Assembly (NCBI GenBank): GCA_904502075.1
Contig: CAJGDL010000110.1
Location: forward strand, 1 to 5,272
Direction: 5' to 3'
From: an uncultured Alistipes sp.
GTDB lineage: Bacteria > Bacteroidota > Bacteroidia > Bacteroidales > Rikenellaceae
DNA length: 5,272 nt
The translations under genes were made by a program, and so were the position numbers. This document shows positions 1-4,853 of this stretch, piece by piece. The number at the start of each line of letters is the position of its first letter. Positions within the stretch are counted from its first letter, which is position 1. Under the pieces are notes generated by a model, which saw only the letters and a list, made by a program, of their open reading frames with translations, searched no databases and was not told where the DNA came from.

Positions 1-80
1 CGCAAAAATACACCGTTCAGAATCTCCCCCTCCTCAACCCAAAGGTCTCGGATTTGCAACTCCAACCGGCGTGAATTAAG
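1..80. other. No gene seen downstream of tRNA-Tyr
   Basis: This stretch follows the 3' end of tRNA-Tyr on the minus strand. I see no coding frame, no further tRNA and no convincing terminator in it. If the locus follows the Bacteroides Thr-Tyr-Gly-Thr-tuf order, the next tRNA would lie just beyond the left edge. Confidence 0.4.
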
Positions 81-163
81 TGGGAAGAGATGGATTCGAA
101 CCACCGAAGGTATAAACCAGCAGATTTACAGTCTGCCCCATTTGGCCACTCTGGTATCTTCCC
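81..163 (-). tRNA. tRNA-Tyr (GTA anticodon)
   Basis: Read on the minus strand, the 83-base gene starts GGGAAGA and ends TCTTCCC plus an A discriminator, giving a perfect 7-bp acceptor stem. The anticodon stem GCAGA/TCTGC encloses the loop CTGTAAA, so the anticodon is GTA (positions 127-129, Tyr). A long variable arm, expected of bacterial tRNA-Tyr (class II), accounts for the length, and GGTTCGAATCC gives a normal T loop. The bases after the discriminator are CTT, so CCA must be added after transcription. It lies 72 bases downstream of tRNA-Thr and is probably cotranscribed with it. Confidence 0.96.
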
Positions 164-235
164 AATATGTTCAAAAACTCGGATCCTTCAACTCAACGCG
201 CCCGCCGTTACTCCTCACACCTCCCGACCCTGTTG

Positions 236-309
236 AGCCGATGGAGGGATTCGAACCCACGACCTGCTGATTACAAATCAGCTGCTCTGACCAGCTGAGC
301 TACATCGGC
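236..309 (-). tRNA. tRNA-Thr (TGT anticodon)
   Basis: On the minus strand the gene runs from GCCGATG to CATCGGC plus a T discriminator, a perfect 7-bp acceptor stem over 74 bases. The D arm contains AGCTCAGCTGGT and the T arm GGGTTCGAATCCC. The anticodon stem GCTGA/TCAGC holds the loop TTTGTAA, so the anticodon is TGT (positions 273-275), reading ACA and other ACN Thr codons. No CCA is encoded. It is the first gene of the minus-strand tRNA unit, with a consensus Bacteroidota promoter about 20 bases upstream. Confidence 0.96.
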
Positions 310-329
310 AAATCCTCCGTTTTGGTTTG

Positions 330-361
330 CAAAGATAAGTATAAAATTTTAATCCACCAAA
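330..361 (-). promoter_or_regulatory. Bacteroidota-type promoter, proximal to tRNA-Thr
   Basis: On the minus strand, TTTG (358-361) is followed after 20 bases by TATCTTTG (330-337), a full match to the TAnnTTTG -7 element. Transcription would start near 325, about 15 bases before mature tRNA-Thr. This is the natural promoter for the tRNA unit. Confidence 0.75.
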
Positions 362-417
362 TTTTTAGTGAAAAAAATTTAAAATTCTGCTCAAAGAACC
401 TTTTTTCTCGGATTTAT

Positions 418-431
418 GCTCATTTATGAGC
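418..431. repeat. Short perfect inverted repeat in tRNA leader
   Basis: GCTCATTTATGAGC is a perfect 14-base palindrome, able to form a 5-bp hairpin with a 4-base loop in RNA from either strand. It sits just after the predicted start of the distal minus-strand promoter and is not followed by a U-run, so it is not a terminator. A dyad here could also be a protein-binding site. Its function is unknown. Confidence 0.35.
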
Positions 432-442
432 CAAATCGGGTG

Positions 443-473
443 CAAATATAAACATATTATTCAATATCCGCAA
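443..473 (-). promoter_or_regulatory. Bacteroidota-type promoter, distal to tRNA-Thr
   Basis: On the minus strand, TTG (471-473) is followed after 20 bases by TATATTTG (443-450), matching TAnnTTTG. A start near 437 would give about 125 bases of leader before tRNA-Thr. It may be a second promoter of the tRNA unit or drive a separate small RNA; the sequence does not decide. Confidence 0.6.
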
Positions 474-612
474 CACAAAAGCAGAAAAACTTACATTTTT
501 TTTAGAAACGAGAGATCGCCTATATATAATAGGTATACCCCATGCCGGCAAAAAACCGCTTACACGCTCGCTTAAGGCCCCTCCCCGAAACGGAAAGACT
601 CTCTTTTGCTGA

Positions 613-1230
613 TCAGAAACTACGGAATCGGTCGGCCGAAGCCATGCACTGCGGGCAGTAGGGATCGGGGTAACGGCTCGAAGTGAGGTAGCCACAACGC
701 GGGCAGACTTGATAAGGGGAGCTCCCCTGCGGCTCGGAGCAGAGAAGCAGAAGTTCGACCCAGTGGCGCGCACGATTCTCCGAGGCGGCATGGCGCACCA
801 TCAAACGTGCCGCATACCGATTCTTTTGCTCCAAAAGGCGCGAGATCGGAGCCCTCTCGGCATAATTCACCGTAGAAAGAAAGGTTCGGAGATTCTCCGG
901 AGTGGCCGCTAAACGAAGAACGACGCGGTGCGACGGATGGTAAGACCCCCCTAAATGATGAATTGCCGCGACATAAAGATGTTCATGAATCTGTTGCGAA
1001 TAGGCCAACGCCGCAAAGAGTCGCGCGGCATCGAGCACCCCCTCCGATTCGGCTCGGGTCGAGGCCCGAAGGCAGAAGATCCTCGCATAGGCACAACAGC
1101 CGGCAGCCTCCTGCAAAGCGATCAGGTCGGTTCGTTCGGTCTCTGCTTCAGGCAACGCATGACCGCACCCCGAAAAGAGGCAAAAGATCGAAAGCAGAGA
1201 AAGAATTCGAAAAAAAATAGATCCCGCCAT
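613..1230 (-). CDS. Rubrerythrin-like lipoprotein with C-terminal rubredoxin knuckle
   Basis: The 205-residue product begins with a hydrophobic signal segment ending LFSGC (Cys22), a plausible type II signal peptide, so it is probably membrane-anchored. Residues about 36-160 resemble the two halves of a ferritin-like rubrerythrin bundle (ARLFAALAYSQQIH at 69-82, and NLRTFLSTVNYAER at 113-126). The C-terminus has CPRCG (176-180) and CPQC (192-195), the rubredoxin-type metal knuckle that ends rubrerythrins. Classical rubrerythrins are cytoplasmic diiron peroxidases. Here, aligned by eye, the helix B motif ExxH reads QQIH and the GExxE motif of helix C reads VNYA, so most carboxylate ligands seem absent while His82 and His156 remain. 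It is therefore unlikely to be a normal peroxidase; an iron-binding, redox or structural role is possible but not shown. The ATG at 1230 starts directly before the signal peptide. I found no clear promoter for it. Confidence 0.75.
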   Translation of the reverse strand: MAGSIFFRILSLLSIFCLFSGCGHALPEAETERTDLIALQEAAGCCAYARIFCLRASTRAESEGVLDAARLFAALAYSQQIHEHLYVAAIHHLGGSYHPSHRVVLRLAATPENLRTFLSTVNYAERAPISRLLEQKNRYAARLMVRHAASENRARHWVELLLLCSEPQGSSPYQVCPRCGYLTSSRYPDPYCPQCMASADRFRSF

Positions 1231-1326
1231 GGCTTGTGTTTAGAGAGGAAGCGTTGCATTTTTGGTGCCCAGAGCGGCAAGTTTTCTACATTTTTCGCCC
1301 TCTGCAGAAAAAAAACGGAAGAAACT

Positions 1327-1358
1327 TTTGTAAATATCTGCAACTTTCCCTATATTTG
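1327..1358 (+). promoter_or_regulatory. Bacteroidota-type promoter of the lipocalin-like gene
   Basis: TTTG (1327-1330), a 20-base spacer and TATATTTG (1351-1358) match the consensus. The start would lie near 1365, leaving a 5' leader of about 25-40 bases to the candidate ATGs at 1391 and 1403. Confidence 0.75.
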
Positions 1359-1402
1359 CCAAACCGATCCCGAGAACCAAACGGGCGGCAATGAATGAAC
1401 CC

Positions 1403-1924
1403 ATGAAAAAACTGTTTCAATTTTTTGCAATGGCCATGATGGCCGTAACGCTCTGCAACTGCGGAGGCAGTGAAGAACCCACCCCCGGACCTACCCCTCC
1501 CCAGCCCGAGCCCGAAGGCAAAGAGGTAGCCGTAAGCGTGGAAAACGTCTCGAAGACGTGGCAACTGACCGCTTGGTCGCCCGCAACCGAATTCCCCGCA
1601 GAGAATCAGGCTGCCTATTTGGAGCTCCGCACCAATGGTACCTTCAAACTCTACCAGAAGAATATCAACTACACGGGCGTAGTCTTCTTCATCGGTGACT
1701 ACACGCTGGATGCCGAGGCCAAGACCATCACGGGAACCTATAGCGACGGTGTGAAGTGGGCCTCGACCTACTCGATCACCTCGATGAAGGACAACTCGAT
1801 GCAGTGGACCGTAGGCAGCGAGGTTTCGACCTTTGAGATCGCCTCCGAGGTTCCTGCCGAGATCGCTGACATCGCCATCCCCGTCAAGGATGCTCGTTCG
1901 GAAGTCGCCTTCCGTCTGCTCTAA
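1403..1924 (+). CDS. Lipocalin-like domain lipoprotein
   Basis: The product (173 residues from this ATG) has a signal peptide starting MKKLFQFF and ending LCNC, with lipidation probably at Cys20 (Cys18 is the alternative), followed by acidic residues and a Pro/Glu linker (26-39). Acidic residues soon after the lipid Cys are typical of surface-exported Bacteroidota lipoproteins. Residues about 48-147 resemble small lipocalin-like domains (PF13648-type) common in Bacteroidales: KTWQLTAW (51-58), then YLELRTNGTFKLYQ (72-85) and alternating beta strands with TGTYSDG (110-116). Ligand and role are unknown. An in-frame ATG at 1391 adds MNEP; I prefer 1403 because Lys-Lys then follows the start, as usual in signal peptides. 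It is a single-gene unit with its own promoter and terminator, diverging from the rubrerythrin-like gene. Confidence 0.8.
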   Translation: MKKLFQFFAMAMMAVTLCNCGGSEEPTPGPTPPQPEPEGKEVAVSVENVSKTWQLTAWSPATEFPAENQAAYLELRTNGTFKLYQKNINYTGVVFFIGDYTLDAEAKTITGTYSDGVKWASTYSITSMKDNSMQWTVGSEVSTFEIASEVPAEIADIAIPVKDARSEVAFRLL

Positions 1925-1941
1925 AAAAGTTGAGAACAAGC

Positions 1942-1969
1942 AAAAGCCACCCATGAGGGTGGCTTTTTT
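1942..1969 (+). terminator. Intrinsic terminator of the lipocalin-like gene
   Basis: A perfect 11-bp stem (1942-1952 with 1957-1967, core AGCCACCC/GGGTGGCT) closes an ATGA loop and ends in a run of six T (1964-1969). It lies 18 bases after the stop codon. Read on the other strand it is followed by TTTTGCTTGT, so it may act weakly in both directions. Confidence 0.92.
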
Positions 1970-1998
1970 ATTTCGGCGGGGATGAATTGAACAAACCC

Positions 1999-2045
1999 AA
2001 AAAAACATCCGGAACGGGCTGCCCCTCAAGGCTTTCCGTTCCGGA
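1999..2045 (-). terminator. Intrinsic terminator of the gpsA-pgi unit
   Basis: On the minus strand a perfect 10-bp stem, TCCGGAACGG with CCGTTCCGGA (2036-2045 and 2008-2017), encloses an 18-base loop that can itself pair GCC with GGC, and is followed by TG and seven T (2005-1999). It lies about 43 bases after the pgi stop codon. Confidence 0.88.
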
Positions 2046-2088
2046 ATCATTTCATAAGACCCCCTTGCGGAGATCTCGATGCGAGAGA

Positions 2089-3420
2089 TTACAAGCGGGC
2101 TTTGATCGCCTTCGAAGCCTCCTCGTAGCCGGGCTTATCCAGCAGGGCAAACATATTCTTCTTATAAGCCTCCACACCGGGCTGATCGAAGGGATTGACA
2201 CCCAGAATGTAACCGCTGATACCACAAGCCTTCTCGAAGAAGTAAAGCAGGGCACCGATCGTGTAGGCATCAATCTGCTCGATCTCAATACGCAAGTTGG
2301 GCACACCGCCATCCACATGGGCAAGCTGCACGCCGAGCTCGGCCATGCGATTCACCTCCGAGATGCGCTTGCCGGCCATGAAATTCAGGCCGTCGAGGTT
2401 GGCCTCATCGGCCTCGATCACCACCTTGCGAGCGGGGTTGGCCACCGAGATCACCGTCTCGAAGAGGTGACGCTCGCCCTCCTGGATATACTGACCCATC
2501 GAGTGCAGGTCGGCCGTAAGGGTTACACTGGCAGGGAAGATACCCTTACCCTGCTTGCCCTCCGACTCCCCGTAGAGCTGCTTCCACCACTCGGCAATAT
2601 ACTGCAACTTGGGCTCGTAGGAGGCCAAGATCTCAATCTTCTTACCATCCTGATAGAGGAGGTTGCGCACCGAAGCGTAGATGGCTGCGAGGTTCTCTTC
2701 GTAAGGAACATCGGCTGCCGTCGCCTGCTCCATATCCTGCGCACCCTTCACCAGGGCGGCGATATCGACACCAGCGGCAGCCAGGGGCAGCAGACCCACG
2801 GGGGTCAGCACCGAGAAGCGGCCACCGACATCGTCGGGAATCACGAAGGTGGGATAGCCCTCGTTCGTAGCGAGGGTCTTCAAGGCACCACGCGCCTTGT
2901 CGGTGATAGCCACAATGCGCTCCGCAGCCTCGGCCTTGCCGTAACGCTGCTCCAACTCGGCCTTGATCAGGCGGAAGGCGATGGCGGGCTCGGTCGTCGT
3001 CCCCGACTTCGAGATCACAATGGCGGCCACCGAGTACTCCTTCACAGCCTCCAAGAGCTCCGAGGTGTAATCCTCCGAGATGTTCTGACCGGCAAAGAGG
3101 ATGATGGGCTCCGTCTTCTGCTTCTTGATGAGGGCGAACGAGTTGCTCATGGCCTCCAAAACCGCCTTGGCACCCAGGTAGGAACCACCGATACCGATGC
3201 AGATGATCACCTCGGCCTTCTCGCGCAATTTATCGGCCTGAGCCTTGATGGCTGCAATTTCGTCGGCCGAGATCGACGAGGGGAGATTTACCCAACCCAG
3301 GAAATCGTTTCCGGCCCCCTGCTTCGTGTGGAGCAGGCGGTTGGCCTCAAGGGCCTTCTGCTGCATCTCGGCAGGCACCGTGAAGCCCGACTTCGAGATA
3401 TCCAATTTAATCGCTTTCAT
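2089..3420 (-). CDS. pgi: Glucose-6-phosphate isomerase
   Basis: This cytoplasmic enzyme interconverts glucose-6-phosphate and fructose-6-phosphate in glycolysis and gluconeogenesis. At 443 residues it has the short bacterial form, close to the Bacillus-type enzymes. Visible motifs (numbered from the ATG at 3420) are GIGGSYLG (76-83), the phosphate-binding SKSGTTTEP (137-145), the PGI signature around GGRFS (199-203), YGESEGK with the likely catalytic Glu285, ADLHSMGQ with His306, and the C-terminal signature NPFDQPGVEAYKK (409-421) with Lys420. A frame extension to TTG at 3429 is possible, but ATG at 3420 gives the better start (MKAIKLDIS). It lies 60 bases after gpsA with no promoter or terminator visible between them, so it is probably the second gene of an operon. 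A 9-base tandem repeat lies just before the start. It ends at a strong terminator. Confidence 0.97.
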   Translation of the reverse strand: MKAIKLDISKSGFTVPAEMQQKALEANRLLHTKQGAGNDFLGWVNLPSSISADEIAAIKAQADKLREKAEVIICIGIGGSYLGAKAVLEAMSNSFALIKKQKTEPIILFAGQNISEDYTSELLEAVKEYSVAAIVISKSGTTTEPAIAFRLIKAELEQRYGKAEAAERIVAITDKARGALKTLATNEGYPTFVIPDDVGGRFSVLTPVGLLPLAAAGVDIAALVKGAQDMEQATAADVPYEENLAAIYASVRNLLYQDGKKIEILASYEPKLQYIAEWWKQLYGESEGKQGKGIFPASVTLTADLHSMGQYIQEGERHLFETVISVANPARKVVIEADEANLDGLNFMAGKRISEVNRMAELGVQLAHVDGGVPNLRIEIEQIDAYTIGALLYFFEKACGISGYILGVNPFDQPGVEAYKKNMFALLDKPGYEEASKAIKARL

Positions 3421-3427
3421 ACGTTTC

Positions 3428-3445
3428 AATTACCTAAATTACCTA
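3428..3445 (-). repeat. Perfect 2 x 9-base tandem repeat before pgi
   Basis: TAGGTAATT occurs twice in direct succession on the minus strand (3445-3437 and 3436-3428), ending 7 bases before the pgi ATG. It lies in the 60-base gpsA-pgi gap. Each copy carries AGG, a minimal match to a ribosome-binding site, so it may affect translation, or be a chance duplication. Confidence 0.5.
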
Positions 3446-3480
3446 TTTATTATGATTCTTTCTATTGTCTAAATCGTTGA

Positions 3481-4488
3481 TCAAATCAACTTGGCCGTCA
3501 GGGCACGCATCGACTTGCGGGCCGATGCCCCTTTATAAAGCACCTCATAGACCATCGTGGCGATCGGCATGTCGATCTTATGGCGCAGATTCACATGGCG
3601 AAGGCAGTCGGCAGCGAAATAGCCCTCAGCCACCATCGTCATCTCATTGAGAGCACTCTTCACCGAACAGCCACGGCCAATGAGGTTACCCAAACGGCGG
3701 TTGCGGCTGTAGATCGAGTAACAGGTCACGAGCAGGTCGCCCAAGTAGGCCGAAGCCAGCGTGTTACGCTCCGTGGGGGCACTCTCGTTGAGAAAACGAC
3801 TCATCTCCATCGCGCTATTCGAAATCAGCACGGCCAAGAAGTTGTCGCCGTAGCCCAACCCCGCGGCGATACCCACCGCCAGGGCGTAGATATTCTTCAG
3901 CACCGAGGCATACTCCACCCCGTAGAGATCCGAGGCGTAGCTGATCTGCACATACTTGGTCGAGAAACGCTCTCCCAGGAGACGGGCATTCTCCTCGTCG
4001 GTGCAGACCACCGTGAGGTAGCTCAGACGCTCCAATGCCACCTCCTCGGCATGCGAGGGACCGGTGATGATACCCAACTGATCGTTCGAGAGTCCGTAGT
4101 GCTCCGACAGGTACTCGATGATGGTAACATAATCATCGGGGACAATTCCCTTGATAGCCGAGATGATGAACTTATCTTTGAGCGAGACGGTGAGCGGCTC
4201 GAGGAACTTCTTCAGATAGGCCGAAGGCGAGGCCAAGACCAGCACATCGGCCTCGGAAACCACCTTGTTCAGGTCGTCGGAGGGGCGAATGCGAGCCGTA
4301 TCGAACTCCACATCCGAAAGGTAGCGCGAGTTGCGCCCCTCGGCAAGGAGCGACTCCAAAATCTCGGGGTTGCGCACATACCAACCCACCTCGCAATCGC
4401 GTTCGGTGAGCACCTTCACAAGGGCCGTAGCCCAACTTCCATAGCCGATTACGGCATATTTTGCCGCCTTGTCAATCTTGAAATTCAT
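3481..4488 (-). CDS. gpsA: NAD(P)H-dependent glycerol-3-phosphate dehydrogenase
   Basis: This cytoplasmic enzyme reduces dihydroxyacetone phosphate to sn-glycerol-3-phosphate, the backbone for phospholipid synthesis. The 335-residue protein, a normal length for GpsA, starts with a Rossmann dinucleotide site VIGYGSWATAL (13-23; GxGxxA with Ala20 where many homologues have Gly). Further family motifs are SAIKGI with Lys113, GPSHAEE (143-149), LKNIYAL with the likely catalytic Lys198, GDLLVTC (250-256) with Asp251, and SRNRRLG (261-267) for substrate phosphate binding, then VAEGYFAA (286-293). An upstream TTG at 4497 is in frame, but ATG at 4488 (MNFKIDK) is the better start. It is the first gene of the likely gpsA-pgi operon and diverges from the pyrC leader across about 210 bases. 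Confidence 0.97.
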   Translation of the reverse strand: MNFKIDKAAKYAVIGYGSWATALVKVLTERDCEVGWYVRNPEILESLLAEGRNSRYLSDVEFDTARIRPSDDLNKVVSEADVLVLASPSAYLKKFLEPLTVSLKDKFIISAIKGIVPDDYVTIIEYLSEHYGLSNDQLGIITGPSHAEEVALERLSYLTVVCTDEENARLLGERFSTKYVQISYASDLYGVEYASVLKNIYALAVGIAAGLGYGDNFLAVLISNSAMEMSRFLNESAPTERNTLASAYLGDLLVTCYSIYSRNRRLGNLIGRGCSVKSALNEMTMVAEGYFAADCLRHVNLRHKIDMPIATMVYEVLYKGASARKSMRALTAKLI

Positions 4489-4523
4489 GCTTTTCAATTT
4501 GCAAATAGTCGGTTTTCAATCCA

Positions 4524-4558
4524 CAAATATACAAATTTTTTATAAATAATGCACCAAA
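4524..4558 (-). promoter_or_regulatory. Bacteroidota-type promoter of gpsA-pgi
   Basis: On the minus strand, TTTG (4555-4558) and TATATTTG (4524-4531) match the consensus, with a spacer of 23 bases, longer than the 19-20 of the other promoters here. The start would be near 4518, giving a leader of about 30 bases to the gpsA ATG. It lies back to back with the pyrC leader promoter. Confidence 0.6.
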
Positions 4559-4649
4559 CCCCACAAATCCATCCCGAATCAAATTCCAAAGCCATATTCT
4601 GACACGCTATTATTTTCGCAAGAAATGAAAAATAATTGACCCCCGAGCA

Positions 4650-4679
4650 TTGCGAATCGTGAATAATTTTGTACCTTTG
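4650..4679 (+). promoter_or_regulatory. Bacteroidota-type promoter of the leader-pyrC unit
   Basis: TTG (4650-4652), a 19-base spacer and TACCTTTG (4672-4679) match the consensus. The start would lie near 4685, about 15 bases before the leader ATG at 4701. No other TAnnTTTG element occurs between here and pyrC, so this is the only visible promoter for dihydroorotase. Confidence 0.78.
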
Positions 4680-4700
4680 CACCAATAAATCGGAAAGAAG

Positions 4701-4811
4701 ATGATCCGCACCCTTTCGAATGACTACGCACTGCACAAGCAGACGGCGAAAAACACGACCGGACAGCCGGCGGGTTGCGGGATCTCTATTTTTTCCATTG
4801 TTTTGGGGTAA
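4701..4811 (+). CDS. Putative 36-residue leader peptide upstream of pyrC
   Basis: ATG at 4701 follows an A/G-rich GGAAAGAAG and opens a 36-codon frame ending TAA (4809-4811). The peptide begins MIRTLSNDYALHK and ends GISIFSIVLG; I recognise no homologue. There is no run of one amino acid such as Trp, His or Leu, so classical amino-acid attenuation is unlikely. Its last codons (28-35) are encoded by a U-rich tract, and its stop codon is the fifth to seventh base of the 5' arm of the terminator stem at 4805-4814. A ribosome ending here would cover that arm and prevent the hairpin. I infer that translation of this frame, rather than the peptide itself, is what matters, as for the pyrBI leader of E. 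coli. It could instead be a chance frame; its good start, promoter and exact overlap with the terminator argue against this. Confidence 0.6.
   Translation: MIRTLSNDYALHKQTAKNTTGQPAGCGISIFSIVLG
4782..4804 (+). promoter_or_regulatory. U-rich tract, possible UTP-sensitive pause site
   Basis: Fifteen of 23 bases are T, including runs of six (4789-4794) and four (4801-4804), directly before the terminator stem. RNA polymerase would slow here when UTP is scarce, as in the U-rich pause region of the E. coli pyrBI leader. A modest hairpin (4756-4760 with 4773-4777) may precede it. The pausing role is inferred. Confidence 0.5.
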
Positions 4812-4835
4812 CTGTTTTCAGTTGCCCCTTTTTTT
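4805..4835 (+). terminator. Intrinsic terminator/attenuator before pyrC
   Basis: GGGGTAACTG (4805-4814) pairs with CAGTTGCCCC (4819-4828) over 10 bp with one T-G wobble, around a TTTT loop, and is followed by seven T (4829-4835). It acts on the plus strand only, since the reverse strand lacks a U-run. It lies 18 bases before the pyrC ATG with no promoter in between, so pyrC transcripts must read through it. That makes it an attenuator rather than an end-of-gene terminator. Confidence 0.88.
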
Positions 4836-4853
4836 ATCCGATAACGACTGTTT

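Larger units (their letters stand above)
310..612. other. AT-rich intergenic region
   Basis: This 300-base gap separates tRNA-Thr from the 3' end of the rubrerythrin-like gene. It holds two minus-strand promoter matches (330-361 and 443-473), a short perfect inverted repeat between them (418-431), and AT-rich sequence with several A or T runs. I find no coding frame worth reporting. I also see no clear intrinsic terminator for the minus-strand gene that ends at 613; the palindromes around 520-545 are short and AT-rich. Confidence 0.5.

Noticed and set aside
3..10. TATTTTTG on the minus strand, a match to the -7 element
   Set aside because: The nearest TTG is 24 bases upstream, outside the spacing of the better promoters here, and the downstream gene is outside the window.
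500..612. Possible terminator for the rubrerythrin-like gene
   Set aside because: The palindromes here (for example GGTATACC and CCTAT/ATAGG) are short and not followed by U-runs, so I could not support an intrinsic terminator.
955..1398. Plus-strand open frame (147 codons) opposite the rubrerythrin-like gene
   Set aside because: It is very basic, lacks a domain, overlaps the lipocalin promoter and start, and conflicts with a minus frame having a signal peptide and a rubredoxin knuckle.
1987..3480. Long plus-strand open frame (497 codons) opposite pgi
   Set aside because: It lies antisense to a gene with every PGI motif. Its translation is rich in Leu, Gly, His and Arg without recognisable domains, the usual shadow of a GC-rich codon pattern.
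3580..4545. Plus-strand open frame (321 codons) opposite gpsA
   Set aside because: The minus-strand frame is a full-length GpsA with all motifs; the plus frame has no domain and runs over the gpsA promoter.
4701..4811. Leader read as classical amino-acid attenuation or as a riboswitch
   Set aside because: The leader has no cluster of a single amino-acid codon, and the region is too short and lacks the alternative stems of a known aptamer such as SAM, TPP or a PRPP/guanidine type.
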